Below are positions 46,626-59,070 of a DNA stretch of 64,000 nt, piece after piece (within the stretch, counting starts at the first letter, position 1; each line of letters opens with the position of its first letter). The notes beneath the pieces are model-generated. The model was not told where the DNA came from and ran no database searches. It worked only from the letters and a program-made list of their open reading frames with translations. Origin of the DNA: Protonemura montana (taxonomy: Eukaryota > Arthropoda > Insecta > Plecoptera > Nemouridae); contig OX387610.1 of assembly GCA_947568835.1 (NCBI GenBank), forward strand, positions 8,767,501-8,831,500, read 5' to 3'. A program made the position numbers and the translations under genes.

Positions 46626-47503
46626 TTTGTATATATTTACAGTTGCAGTTGTAAATACATGCGTAAGTTAGCTGAAAAGTGACGCAGATTGTTTCTTTTA
46701 CTTTACAGCTAGCATATTAAAGAGCGCTTAGCTTATTTCTGCAACTTACTTTACAATCGGATTAAGACGATGGCTTCATCCGCTACCTGTGAACAAAGAA
46801 AATTTGAACATCTATGAGTCCGTATACCTACAGGTAAGCAAAGCGTTTAACGAATACAATGCTCGCGATTTGAGAGTAGGCCAATTTACTCACGAATATA
46901 AAAGAATGGATTGAGTAATTTCGATCAAACTTGGCTATACGTCGAGTCGATTTTGAATCGGGAATTAAACGAATTAAAAATATCGTGCCAAGCCTTAATT
47001 TGTGCAGATCAAAGACATAATGAAGCAATTTTCCAACAAAAAAAAATACTTCAAAAACGTCGTGGCAAGGCGCGTGACAGCGCTGAATTATTTAAGGTTA
47101 GGTCCAAATCAAACATGTGTTGCAAATTATAGCGCTAATTTGGCGGACATAGGCATAGAAAAGTGCTAATAAAATTAGGGTAGGGTTAAAGAAGATGTTT
47201 TGAATGACGAGCCGTCTGTTTTTCCATACAACAACTATAAATTAAGTTATTAATTTTGCATTATTTAAAAACGAACATAGTAGGTAAATGAGCATTTTCT
47301 CTATTTAAATGCATCCGAATATACACGATGTTTATGTTATGCATATGACTGAGCAATGTTAGGTGCGTATAGGTACACTGCTATGGAGAAATTAAGTCTA
47401 TGTTCATATATTTAATGTGAAGTTGATGGGAATTTGACCAAGCCTTGTAATTGATATGCATTTTACAACAACATTTCAACATCGTAAATGCACGAAGATG
47501 TTT

Positions 47504-48290
47504 ACCCGTGGTAACATAAGACAGCAGAATTGAGAAGCTCTGTCAGGCGATCTCAGCATCTCCATGGCTACCAAACGTTGAATCTACCATTGAACCTCCT
47601 ATGCTAGACCATGATATACCCGTGGTTACATAAGCCAGCAGAATTGAGAAGCTCTGTCAGGCGATCTCAGCATCTCCATGGCTACCAAACGTTGAATCTA
47701 CCATTGAACCTCCGATGCTAGGCAATGATATACCCGTGGTTACATAAGCCAGCAGAATTGAGAAGGTCTGTCAGGCGATCTCAGCATCTCCATGGCTACC
47801 AAACGTTGAATCTACCATTGAACCTCCTATGCTAGACCATGATATACCCGTGGTTACATAAGCCAGCAGAATTGAGAAGCTCTGTCAGGCGATCTCAGCA
47901 TCTCCATGGCTACCAAACGTTGAATCTACCATTGAACCTCCGATGCTAGGCAATGATATACCCGTGGTTACATAAGCCAGCAGAATTGAGAAGGTCTGTC
48001 AGGCGATCTCAGCATCTCCATGGCTACCAAACGTTGAATCTACCATTGAACCTCCTATGCTAGACCATGATATACCCGTGGTAACATAAGATAGCAGAAT
48101 TGAGAAGCTCTGTCAGGGGATCTCAGCATCTCCATGGCTACCAAACGTTGAATCTACCATTGAACCTCCTATGCTAGACCATGATATACCCGTGGTAACA
48201 TAAGAAAGCAGAATTGAGAAGCTCTGTCAGGCGATCTCAGCATCTCCATGACTACCAGAAGTTGAATCTACTATTGATTCTTTCTTGCTT
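47504..48290 (+). repeat. 114-bp tandem array, seven units
   Basis: ACCCGTGG occurs at 47504, 47618, 47732, 47846, 47960, 48074 and 48188, exactly 114 bp apart. Units are nearly identical, with two slightly different forms (CTCCTATGCTAGACC and CTCCGATGCTAGGCA) alternating in the middle. The last unit decays. No promoter, ORF or protein similarity was seen. Confidence 0.9.
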
Positions 48291-49469
48291 GATAGTATTT
48301 TTTGAAAGTTGGTAACGAAAATCATCATCATAGAAAAATGTGAGTTTAGCGAGCTACCTTCGGCTTGTTTCGTTGATCCTGCCCTTTGCGAGAGATCACG
48401 AGAATATAAGTGGAAAAAAAGGGAGAAGATTATCTATTAGAGCTAAGATGACGAGAGAAGCACACAAAATATATTTGATCAAATATTTTATCATTCAAAC
48501 GCTTTGTAAAAAATAACTTAATAACCGATCACACGTTCACAATTAGCACTGAAAGTTATTTGTTCGAGGGAACTATTTTGGGTTAAGCGAGTAAAATAAT
48601 TGTGTGGGACTGAATATTATGTCCGATTGATTAACATAACTAAGTAACACTTTCATGTTTCGTTTATTTATACAAATGAGACTGTGAATTTTATTCGATT
48701 TGATCTAGGAAAGGCAAATCGTGTTAAATGGAACGCAACTTTGATGAAAAGAATTTTTCAAGAAAGATTTTGAGGAAACTGTGAGAATGTCCGGTGAATT
48801 TTTTACAGCAATTTGGTAAAATTATTAATGAAATTGATTGATTAAGTGTGAATTTATTAGAAGGGTTTTTTAAGGAGTCATTAAATGTGTAGTGAAAAAT
48901 GTGCTCGTGATTCAAAAATATTTGAACACAAAAGAAACTAACGAAATGCAAAATTAGAGCGTAAATATCATTTGTGATACAAATCATGTTATTGATAGAG
49001 AAATCATAAAGGAAGAAAGAGTTAATGGCTTTGATCGAGCGCGGCTCGACTTTTATTGTGAAACTACTTCAAATGGAAAAAGAAAACGTTAAATTGCGTG
49101 AAAAATCAAATTTGTCGAAATTTGACTAACAATTGATATCAAACCAATTTGACATACTTTTCAATGAGCTGCCAATATGTTAACTGCACTTTCTGGAATT
49201 GAAACCAAATCTAATTAGCTTTAATTAGCTTTGAATACCTCTTAAGATCGTAAGTTCAGGTGAACTGTATCTACAGAATCGTTGGCCTTTTAAAGAATGG
49301 ATGAACTTAAGGATATACCATCTAAAATTTCACAATTTATATTTCCTTTGATAATAATTATTGGTAGGTATACAGATTAAGACATTTTCCCTTACTTTAA
49401 GAAGAGGTGTAGGGAGTGGTCTCGAGTAGACAAAAAATATTAAAAAACCTAGAAAATTTGAGAAAATAA

Positions 49470-49556
49470 AAGAGATTTTTGAGACGATATTAGTGTTATT
49501 AATAAAAAAAAAAAAACGCGAATTTCAAGCTGCAATTTAAATAAGATTTCAAATAA
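49470..49556 (-). repeat. R3 element, one arm and flank in reverse orientation
   Basis: GATTTTTGAGACGATATTAG is followed by a poly-A insertion and by TGCAATTTAAATAAGATTTC, the reverse complement of the family's 5' flank. Confidence 0.6.
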
Positions 49557-51194
49557 AAGCTTTCAGTCCCATTGAAAAAGTCTAAAAAATTTTACTCTAA
49601 GATTACTTTCGGTAACTTAAATTAAAATTCATCTCAAAATTTGGTAACTCGGGGCACAGAGGTTACTTTCCCTTGCACCCTTTATAATAAACAAACAACC
49701 ACTATTCAATAACAAAGTCGTTTAAAAACCTGGAAACCAACAACCCTACATGAAAGAGTATCAGAAAACGATCAAAGAAATCCTTTACTACACATTCAAT
49801 CCACATTAATAGAGACATCAATTTCAATCCTGTTAAATTCCCAAACCAACAATCATGCAATCCGACCAGTCAAGTAATTGAATTATGTTTAGAGTAACTA
49901 GTAATTCAGTTGATCGCTTACCTCCCTGTGACAAGCATACATTAAATTAATACTACCAATAGAAAGAACCTGTTCTCATGCACATTATCATATCCGTGGA
50001 GAGGGCAGAGAAATGGCTGAGGGCGAAGGATCCAATGTGTGCGACTTGATACCTCACCATCAGCTGACTCGACTACGTCTTTGTAGGCTGCACGCTATTT
50101 CAAAGTATTCTGCCAGTGGTCAAGATAAAAATCGCTGAAGAGCATTGAAATTTTCATTTGTGGCTGGCCGTGAGGTTTTGAGGCATAGATATTGAATTTT
50201 TTTTAAGCGCTAGCTTATTTTTGAACAATTGGTAACATTTTAAAACTGTTAAAATCATTCAAAATCCATAAAATTGGTTTAAAAATCGAAAAACTATATT
50301 TTTCAAAGACCATCCGCTGTTTTTGAACCAATTTGATTAGAGGCCGATCTTAAATGAACTATACTCTGAGAGACTAAAAATCAATCTTCCTGTAGTGGTG
50401 ACTCGTATAGATTTATAGAATCACGTACAAAACAAAGAAAAGCAAGACAAAACTAAACAAAACTTGTTCCGAACTAGTCGATTGCGAAGTCAGAAGACAT
50501 GGTCAGAACTCGCGGTGACTTCTTGACTTCAGCAACAATAATTTCCGAACAGTTTGTAACTGTGGAACTGCCACTCACTTACATGATGTAATGGAAGAAT
50601 CTCTTTTAAAAACAATGATAATAAAAGAAATACTGTTCAATATCGAAGAACAGTGAGAAAAATATGAATACTCTTACCATGAATATTATCATGTTTTATA
50701 CCTACCTCTAAACCTTTCTTAAACAAAAAAACACACATGTATGCACATCAAAAATAAAACCTTGTAACCGAACATAAATCAAGCAGTGAGTATAGGTAGT
50801 AAAACTATTAAGAAAAAAGTTTTGTGGTTTAGTAATTAATGAATGTGAGGTGAATTGAATCACTTTGTATTGCCATACGAGTATGGGACGCCATATTTGT
50901 CCGTAGTGAATTAGATTTCCTCGGAAATAGCCATAATTGTAATTGGACATGGCGTCTTTAAGGAAACACGCGAAGAAAAAACCAATCGTTTCGTTATTTT
51001 TTGTTACTAAGTGGAAAACACAATGTGGCCCTGGGGCAAATTTGGATTAATCAATTTGGTGGTCGATAATTTGAATGATTGTTTGTGTTGTTCGGAATAG
51101 AGTTTTCGATTTATAGTAGCAATCCACGTTAGTGTATAATTTGGAACTCGTTTCACCAATAATATCACAGTGGTTAGGTTATAGCATTGAGTTT

Positions 51195-51545
51195 ATAAGT
51201 ATAGTCAGAGGGTCAGCGTTAATGTCAAACTTTCTGTTTAGCAAACGAGCCGGCAACACTTGGTAACGGTAGGTAGCAAGTACCAACCTATGGCGCTTAC
51301 TGCCGAACTTTTTAACTAACCTCTACAGTTCAATAACGACTCAAAATATCGATACGTCTGTATCAATCGTGTAGGTTAGCATTATTGAAGATTAATTGAG
51401 CGTAAACCAGTCTCAAATAGGTCTCAAATATTTCTTAACACTTGAAACAGTAGCACCAAAAACCTAGTGCATCCTAAATTAGTTTTGGTAACTTTTTATT
51501 TGGTTGTTAATTTTCGCGGAAACAGTTTAACATGAACGCTACGAT
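51195..51545 (+). repeat. R1 interspersed element, near full length
   Basis: It starts AGTCAGAGGGTCAGCGTTAA and ends CAGTTTAACATGAACGCT, with the expected order of internal blocks. It has both ends and spans about 350 bp. Confidence 0.65.
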
Positions 51546-52469
51546 AGAGAATTTAGAAAAGGAAACCACTCGAACATTTCTAAAACGCTACATCGACAGG
51601 CTGTTTTCGTTCCGGATGAAAAATATGCAGTTTAGTGGAAAACATGCAGCTGGATGCAAATAAGGGTAACAGGTGAACACAAGGCTCTAGAATAAATCAA
51701 CATATACCACAAGCCAAAGAGCAAACAAACTCGAGTACAAGATTCCTTACCATGATACCAGAAGCCTAAAAAGTATGGTAAATAAGGAAACTGAATCTAT
51801 TCCCCAGGGGGGCACGTTACGTCTAATACTCCAAGCTGCAAATACAATATAAAAACTATGCATTCTATTCACGATGAACATGATAAAACTCAGCTCGACA
51901 TGTTTCTGCAATAACATAATCATTTAGCTGGATATAATTGAAATTAGGAAAAAATATACTTGCGGTCTAAATAATCTCTTTAAAGAAAAACGAAGCTTTC
52001 ACGTTTCTTTTAACACCTCAATATTATTTTTAAGACAAATAATAGATTACCCTACTTCTGTGCTGCTATGACTTAATCAACATATTGCTCCTTAATAACT
52101 AAATCCATTGTCCATTCTTCAATCAATCTTCGATTTTTTAAATTCACTCTGAAATTTTCAGTTTAATTAAGAAATGTCTTAGCAGATTTCAGTTGAGGCC
52201 AGTTGAATCCGAAACGTAATGCCACAGTTTTACTACCATCTTAACTTCTCGACAAGAGGGAGTTCAAACAATTCGTATAGTGCCTAACAGTCACACGCTC
52301 TATAATTAAGAAATTTAACTCAGAGTCAAAGAATGTTTGTGAAAACCCCTCATAACTCAGAAACAATAATGAAAACCTCTTTCCCGGGGTCTCCCGGTGT
52401 ACGTTTTACACCTTCTCTAGCGTTCAACGCTCGAACCAGACGTCCCAGGTGATGTGGAGGTGATTAACA

Positions 52470-52660
52470 TGCGGACGCCCGCGGCGGCGGCGGCGTCAGA
52501 TACATGTATGGGACGTCTCAATCTAAAGCCGCTGCTTTTTTGTCTGCCCCTTTTTGCTTTGCGCAGCCGCGCAGCCCGTGCTGCGTACACAGCGTGTGCA
52601 GTTGATGCGCAGTGGCGGAGCCATTGACACTGATTGGATGTGATGTTGAACGACGCACTG
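52470..52660. promoter_or_regulatory. CpG-rich islet 3' of unc-4
   Basis: GCCCGCGGCGGCGGCGGCG, then GCGCAGCCGCGCAGCCCG in otherwise AT-rich DNA. No clear coding frame or splice site. The stretch after 52645 resembles the tail of the R2 SINE (TGTTGAACGACGCACTG). Confidence 0.25.
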
Positions 52661-52807
52661 CTTAGCCATCTGTCTCATCTGCTAGATATCAACGTAACCA
52701 ATTTTTCAATCTATTTAACAAATATTTTATTGAAGAGTATTTTTTTGATGTGATATTTTAAGAAATCAATTTCCATCTTCCAAAAAAATTACTTGCGACC
52801 GGAATTG

Positions 52808-53312
52808 GACAGTTTATCACAATGTAATATTAGTAGATGGGTGAAAAGGGCTCTCATAGCAATCTAAAACAAGTAACCCGTGCCCGGCATCGGGCAGTTC
52901 ATCACAATGTAATAGCAATGGCTGGGTGAAACAAGGATTGTCATGGCAATCTAAAACAAGTAACCCAAGCCCGGCATCGGGCAGTTCATCACAATGTAAT
53001 AGCAATGGCTGGGTGAAACAAGGATTGTCATGGCAATCTAAAACAAGTAACCCGTGCCCGGTATCGGGCAGTTCATCACAATGTAATAGTAATGGGCGGG
53101 TGAAGCAAGGGTTGTCACGGCAATCTAAAACAAGTAACCCGTGCCCGGCATCGGGCAGTTCATCACAATGTAATAGCAATGGCTGGGTGAAACAAGGGTT
53201 GTCATGGCAATCTAAAACAAGTAACCCGTGCCCGGCATCGGACAGCTGTTCATCACAACGTAATAGTAATGGGTGGGTGAAACAAGGGTTCTCACGGCAA
53301 TCTAAATTAGGT
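52808..53312. repeat. 87-bp minisatellite, about 5.7 units
   Basis: AAGTAACCC recurs at 52871, 52958, 53045, 53132 and 53219, each 87 bp apart; the last interval is 90 bp because of a 3-bp insertion. Since 87 is a multiple of three and the unit lacks stops in one frame on each strand, long ORFs arise on both strands (52926-53396 on + and 52817-53383 on -). They show no recognisable domain. Confidence 0.85.
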
Positions 53313-55231
53313 AACTGCTTACAACCAAGCCAAAGATGTACTGTAGCAGCGGGGAAGATGCAAATCGAGTTTCTTTGGTTCAAACGTATTCTATAGTGTC
53401 GTCCAGAGTCGTATCACTGCACTCTGTTCATCCCGCCAATCTGGTGCAATTAAAACCTTTTAACCTGGCAATTAATTCTCTGGCACCTTGACCCCACCGA
53501 CAAGGTAATAAACACAACACCTCCGCTAATTGTATTCCTCACCTACCATAATTGGAAGCGACCGCTACCGTATTAACCTCACGTGGCTTCGCCGAACCAA
53601 GAGCAATTGTTATGATGTTCACGGTACTCGTTTTACGTGTTTTGTATCTTCCAAGATCTGGCATATGGCAGAGACCAAAACTGAGATGTTTTTTATGGGT
53701 GCGGACAAACAGAAAATGTTGACACCACCACAAGTTATGAGACCATTTTTGAACAGAACGCTACCAAAGTTTGAATCAAGTTGAATTTAAAAACAAAAAT
53801 ATAGCTCGTATTTGTATTTCTAAAACGAATTTTACAGAAAGGGGAAAGTGATCCCAAAGAATCAGATACCTAAGTGCCAGGTTTACAATTTGTCCAGTAA
53901 AAAAGATAGGTGACTGGAGGAATTGAGATGAAAATGTAATCTGATTGACTAAGACCGTAAAGATGAGTCTTGAACTGAACTTTGTAAAACTGGCCCTGAA
54001 AAATACGTCATTCGATATCTTAACGTCTTGGTATAAAAATATATAATGATAAACATATTTTAATTCACCTTTTGGTAGTTGACAATGAGTCAAAACTGTA
54101 ATGGCCCTAATTAAAAGGTTAGGTATGAATATTTTTTGTCCTTTTTTAATCATCCGCTTGCTTTGACCTAACCGTTATATTCACAAAATATCATCATTGA
54201 AAACTCACTTATTTACATTCAATTTTGAAACCACAATAAAATACACACAGGCGTGCAGTGCGATATACCTGATCTGATACCTGACACATGCAACTTAAGC
54301 CGTCGTTTTGAATCGTTAGCCGCGTACCCCAGGAGTTGTTGTTAGAGGGTCGAGGGGGGCCAGCTCGCATGCTACCCCCCACGGTTAGGGGGGGCGGGAG
54401 GCACACACTCGAATGCGTGTCCTCCTTTCTCCGTGTGCAGGTTCGAGACCCGAGCACGCCAATCCACAGACACTGCTTGTTAGCATCACGAACTAAGTTG
54501 CTCGGGTAGGGGTGCCAAGGTGTCGATTTGCAACGTGATTACTGGTTGCTAAGGTCATTTTAGACGGAAAACATTTGGGAATACACAATGAATAGGTAAA
54601 GAACGATAGCTGTATAACCACAGATACAGCTCACACAAATATTTTATCATTATTATGTTAGAAGGTTAGAAATCTGTCGATGGAGTGCGTTGGCATCGCG
54701 ACATTCCTGGTTTCAACGCGCGAGTCATCTAGGCACAATTGAAAAAGCAATCGGCACAAGTATAGCGACACAGACAATTGAACGGTCACCGGCTCTCTTT
54801 CACCGGCAATCAAATGTTTTGGCTGAGCTGTTTCTTAAGTTTTCAAAAGAGTCCATTTGAGGTTATATATGTGTAGTTTTATTGCCTCAAAATTAAATAT
54901 TTTACTCGTTAACTAAATCCATTAAGAAGCATTCAGATAGCAATGGTTTTTGACTGTCATGTACGGACACATAACCTAAAAACGGAGCACTATACAACGT
55001 CCTTGCGTTTTAAAGTCCTTGTCCTCTATGTGTGTGCTTATGATTATTGCTATGTTTGTAAGGAACAAAACTGTTTATAACGCCATCTCTCTGAAGAGTT
55101 CCAAATTATTTTAGTTTGTTGGTGAGTATAGCAAAACGGGGTTAACTTTCCCCATGGTTTCGCCAAGCAGTTCTTTAACTAGATTAAACATCTATTTAAG
55201 CTAATTCAGTGGCAGCAATATTGAGTTTAAA

Positions 55232-55595
55232 GCAAGTCAAAGTCCCAGCGCTGATGTTTAAACCGTCTTCGCGAAAAATATCAACCAGTTAACTGTAATA
55301 CCAACGAAACTATTTGTTGTGTCCTCTGTTTAGTCAATGTCTTTTAGATAATTTATCGAATTTATTTCGTTATTTCTTGCAGACTCGCATTTTCACTTAA
55401 TCATCTTTATTTATGCTCACCTCAACGATTGATAGAAATATCTCGAGATTTTTAAATTTTTTTTAATTGTAAATATTTGTTAACAAAGACGGCCGCAAGC
55501 GTTATCGGTTGATCTACCCTTACCATGGGCTGCCAGCTCATTTGCTAAACAGAACTTTCAACAACCCTGTGCGCTCTGACTTAACCTAAAAGTCC
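55232..55595 (-). repeat. R1 interspersed element showing inverted ends
   Basis: The left end AAGTCAAAGTCCCAGCGCTG and the right end GTGCGCTCTGACTT are inverted relative to each other, which is the best evidence that the family has terminal inverted repeats. Internal blocks include TCTTCGCGAAAAAT and CTCAACGATTGATAGAAATA. No transposase frame is present, so it is a non-autonomous, MITE-like element. Confidence 0.65.
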
Positions 55596-56144
55596 AAAAG
55601 TTGCAGTGAAAAGCGTCATCAGCGCATCTCACGGCCAAATCGCAAACTAAAAACGGCGAGTACGAAATTTAATTTAAAAATGCCATGTGCCTAGAAGAAT
55701 ATCCACACGCGCATGTGCCAAACAACTCAATTTCGATGATCAAAACAACAGATCGTTCAAATATGTAGTCGTATAATAATCAAGGGCATGAATTATGCAT
55801 GCTTTGTATACGTGGATACCAGTAATAAAAACAAGCAGCCTTCCACGCAACCGCATGGATGTAATGTAATTAAATGCAGTATGAAACGCAATAGCAACGA
55901 GCAGCGGGGCGAATACGTCTACACTAACGCTAATGATAATGTGTGCCTGTAAATGCAATCTGTCTCCGAAGTGTCTTCATTGCACTGCAACCTTCATGGC
56001 AAAATGTAACGAGTTCTGTACTTTCAATTAATATAAATGCGTTCTGAATAGTTTTCGCTGCTTATGAGGAAATTTTTTCGAATTAGAGCTTTGTAGGTTT
56101 GTTGTTTTTTTCTCGAATTCATGCATTATTCGTGGTTTTTACGA

Positions 56145-56460
56145 CGCATTGTGTTGTTAACTGCACCGATGTATGAACGTGAATGATGATGAAGATTACA
56201 CTTAAAGAGAGGAGGGAAAATCCGGTGCCGGTACCTACATTGTCCTCTCCAGTTAAAGAGTATCAAAGGATAGTACAACTCGAACAAAAGGATTTCTCAA
56301 TTAATCGATGCTGTCGAGAGGTTGATCAACAAAGTAAATGAATTGGCAAACTTTCGTCCCTCCATATAGAACAAAAAGGGAAAATGGTTATCATGCGTAT
56401 GGTGGTCATAATATCTGACCCAGCATCGTTTAGCTTAACTTCTGCGATCTTGCAAGGACC
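56145..56460 (-). mobile_element. R2 5S-rRNA-derived SINE, nearly complete
   Basis: From the tail (TTAACTGCACCGATGTATGA) through CCGGTGCCGGTACC, AGTACAACTCGAACA and GAGAGGTTGATCAACAAAG to the head (GGTGGTCATAATATCTGACC, TTAGCTTAACTTCTGCGATC). It is the longest single-headed copy here. Confidence 0.6.
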
Positions 56461-56569
56461 GGTTTTTCCAACACGCCAGACCTTTTAGTACATTAAGAGT
56501 TTTCAATTACTCGAAATTTAGGTTCGTTTAATAATTTTAAGTTATCACAAACAAAAATACTAATGAGAA

Positions 56570-56670
56570 TAGGATGAAATCTTATTTAAATTGCAAACGC
56601 TTGCAATGCGCGGGGTATTTTATTATTATCAATTTTTGAGACGGTTATAGTGTTGATAATAATAAAAAAC
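56570..56670. repeat. R3 element with the hairpin core deleted
   Basis: The 5' flank and outer left arm (GGGGTATTTTATTATTATC) run directly into the right arm (AATTTTTGAGACGGTTATAG). The junction falls at ATCAA, present in both arms of the intact copy, consistent with deletion at 5-bp microhomology. Confidence 0.75.
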
Positions 56671-57639
56671 TAATAATAATTGTTGACTAAGGGGATATAT
56701 AAACCTATATTTATTTACTTTCTTTGAGGTGTTTCCGTTTTTAATTTTTCCGTTAAGATCACGAAGAAAAGCGAACAGTAGTACAAGAATCCCTCCCAAT
56801 AGCCTGCGAAGGTGCAATTCATTCGTAATTCACTGAAATGATTCAATTTCTTCAACCCGCATGACGTATATGTTCACGCCACGTATTCAATGATAATCTC
56901 AGATTGAATTCAAATCTTAAAGATACGCGGAATCGTGGAGCTAAGAACTTCAAAAAACAGACATTAACGTTTTGAACCACGCGAAGGCAGCGTGCAAATC
57001 ACAGCTACGCGTTGCGTGTCTAGGGAGGGTACGCAGGTGATACGCCCAGTCTGATAAAGGTGATAGTGAGGTAAATCACCACCAGTGAAGTGTACAGATA
57101 GAGGCATACTAAGCTCATTCTTGCGGAACCCAATAAACCTTTTAGAAACAATATTTTGACTTTGGGTTCGTATCTCGATTCGGTCGCATATTCTTCCGGT
57201 CCAGCTCCCTTTCCAATATTTCGAAAGTGTTGTTGTCGATTTTCCTCGAGACACGCTAAGAAATTGGCAGTTGTTAAAAAACTGTATTAACTACTAATAC
57301 ACTTTTGTTTTTCTAAGGAGCCATTTGAAAACCAGGACGTTAATTTTTCTTAAACTATGTTTACCAAGTTTGCTAAGTTTATCAGTGTAAAATCGCAAGT
57401 TTGAAGCCTTTATTTCTCATATTTTACATAGAGATAATCAAAATAAATTACAAAGAAAACTTTAAGAAAAGGTAAAAATGTTCAAAGCTTTTAAAATTTT
57501 TTAAAAGCTTTCACCATAGGTCTTGTGCGACCATTTTTCTTATGCAAAATAAGAATACAATAAATACATATACTTATACACATATTTCAATTTTCAATTC
57601 TTTTATCGAACACGAATCTACCCTAACAATACTCGACTG

Positions 57640-57900
57640 GACACCTGTCTCTCAGCACCCCAATGAATCCAAACAGACTGCAACTCAGAGTTCGCCGTCT
57701 CGCCGTCCGTGGCGCTAGAAGCCAACACGCGGCGTGCTCTCGCCGATGAAATCTCTCCGAGCGGTGCCACGTCAGCCATCGGTCGAGGCGTCAATTGAGT
57801 CGTTAAAACTGAGCGAGCCGCCACCGCCAACTGGCTGCGTGATGACTTCATTACACGCGCACTGGTACCAGTGGCGAGCCGCAGGCACCGATGTTTCCTT
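57640..57900. promoter_or_regulatory. GC-rich islet 3' of unc-4
   Basis: Both strands have open frames of 70-96 codons, but neither looks like a known protein. It contains TGATGACTTCATTAC at 57840-57854, also found in intron 1, and a possible donor (GAGACAG|GTGTCC) on the - strand. It could be a first exon or promoter. Confidence 0.3.
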
Positions 57901-58044
57901 CGGTATTATTATTGTTCTGATCGCCTCCTTATTTTTTTTCAAACAAATTGATTGTTTTTTTACAAAATTGGACAAGTCAGTTCTTGTATACATACAAAAT
58001 AATAACACAGTGCATAGTAGATAGTTGTATTTCTAGTTGTATCT

Positions 58045-58275
58045 TGCCTAGCCTAGAAGGAAGGAGATGATAAATGGTGGTGGCCTGACATAATCAACAC
58101 CAATGGGACTTAACATCCCTTCCGAAGGACGGTTCAAGTACATTACAGGAATCATCCGCAAGTCAATACTGTCGAGAGGTTTGCAAACTAGGTAAGTGGA
58201 GTTGTACTAAATTCCAGCCCTACAACCTCTCTTACAAACTTACTGACCATGACCCATGAGTACGATGCCATCCTC
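58045..58275 (-). mobile_element. R2 SINE body
   Basis: It carries TCCCTTCCGAAGGACGGTTC, TACTGTCGAGAGGTTTGC and CCTCTCTTACAAACTTACTG. The head region is degraded (ATGACCCATGAGTACGATG). Confidence 0.5.
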
Positions 58276-58929
58276 TCAAATTCATGACCTAGTGCAGTGG
58301 TGCAATATTTTTTTTTCAAAACTACCTATTTGTTAGAACTTATGAATCTAAAAAACACATACATTTCAGTAATTTCAGAGGCCAAATTTCCAGGGAAATT
58401 TAACTCAATTTTAAACAATACAGATGTTACATATATGTATCTAACTTTCACAAATGTGTCCTATCGTTTGTACATAACGATACGTTAACGACTTGCGGCA
58501 TTTACAAAAGCTACCCTCCCACGTTCGCCACTGGTCTGAACGCGTCAGTGGCGTGTCTGCAATCACCTCGACCCAACGCGAAAACACCGAAGCAATTACC
58601 CTAGGGGTTGGAGGGTAAATCGACGCCTTGTACCTAGGCAACCGGGCAGCGATTGCCGGTGGTCTGTATGTACGCTGCCCTTTTTTTCTTTGATTTTGAT
58701 TTGATACTCGAGTTGAGCTAACGACGTGTCGTGTCATGGCTCATTCCTTTCTCATTTCGTCGTGATTGATTTCGCTTGCTCATTAGACGCCGAATGGTCG
58801 ACCCTTTTTTTTTAAACTTGCTTGCAGGAGAATTGGACTTTTTTTTGCTGTAATGTTATAGCTAATCTAATTCTTGGGCTAAATTAAGAAGCTCAAGTCA
58901 ATTGGTAACTTTTTTTTTGCATTGAGTGT

Positions 58930-59070
58930 ATAGGTATAGTTAGAGGGCCAGCGGTGATGTTAAAATTTCTGCTGAGCAGACGAGCCGGTAACAAGTGGTA
59001 ATGATAGGTGCCACCGGATGGCGCTTGGGATATTTTTTTTTTTTTTTTTACTAACATCAACAATTAATAG
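58930..59070 (+). repeat. R1 interspersed element, truncated
   Basis: Only the head is present (AGTTAGAGGGCCAGCGGTGA, CTGAGCAGACGAGCCGG, GCCACCGGATGGCGCTTG), ending in a poly-T run. Confidence 0.6.

Noticed and set aside
46911-47132. ORF of 73 codons with a fairly protein-like sequence on the + strand
   Set aside because: It has no ATG start, an in-frame stop just upstream and no convincing acceptor. No family recognised. Possibly a decayed exon but not supportable.
47504-48290. CRISPR-like regular array
   Set aside because: Units are contiguous 114-bp near-identical copies with no unique spacers, in a eukaryotic context. It is a satellite-type tandem repeat.
52817-53383. 188-residue - strand ORF, the longest in the window
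   Set aside because: It lies almost entirely in the 87-bp minisatellite. Both strands are open because the period is a multiple of three.
54209-54457. 82-codon - ORF in a GC-rich patch with donor-like CAG|GTATCA
   Set aside because: The residue text is not recognisable and no acceptor or start fits clearly. The patch also has a tRNA B-box-like GGTTCGAGACC, so a repeat fragment is as likely.
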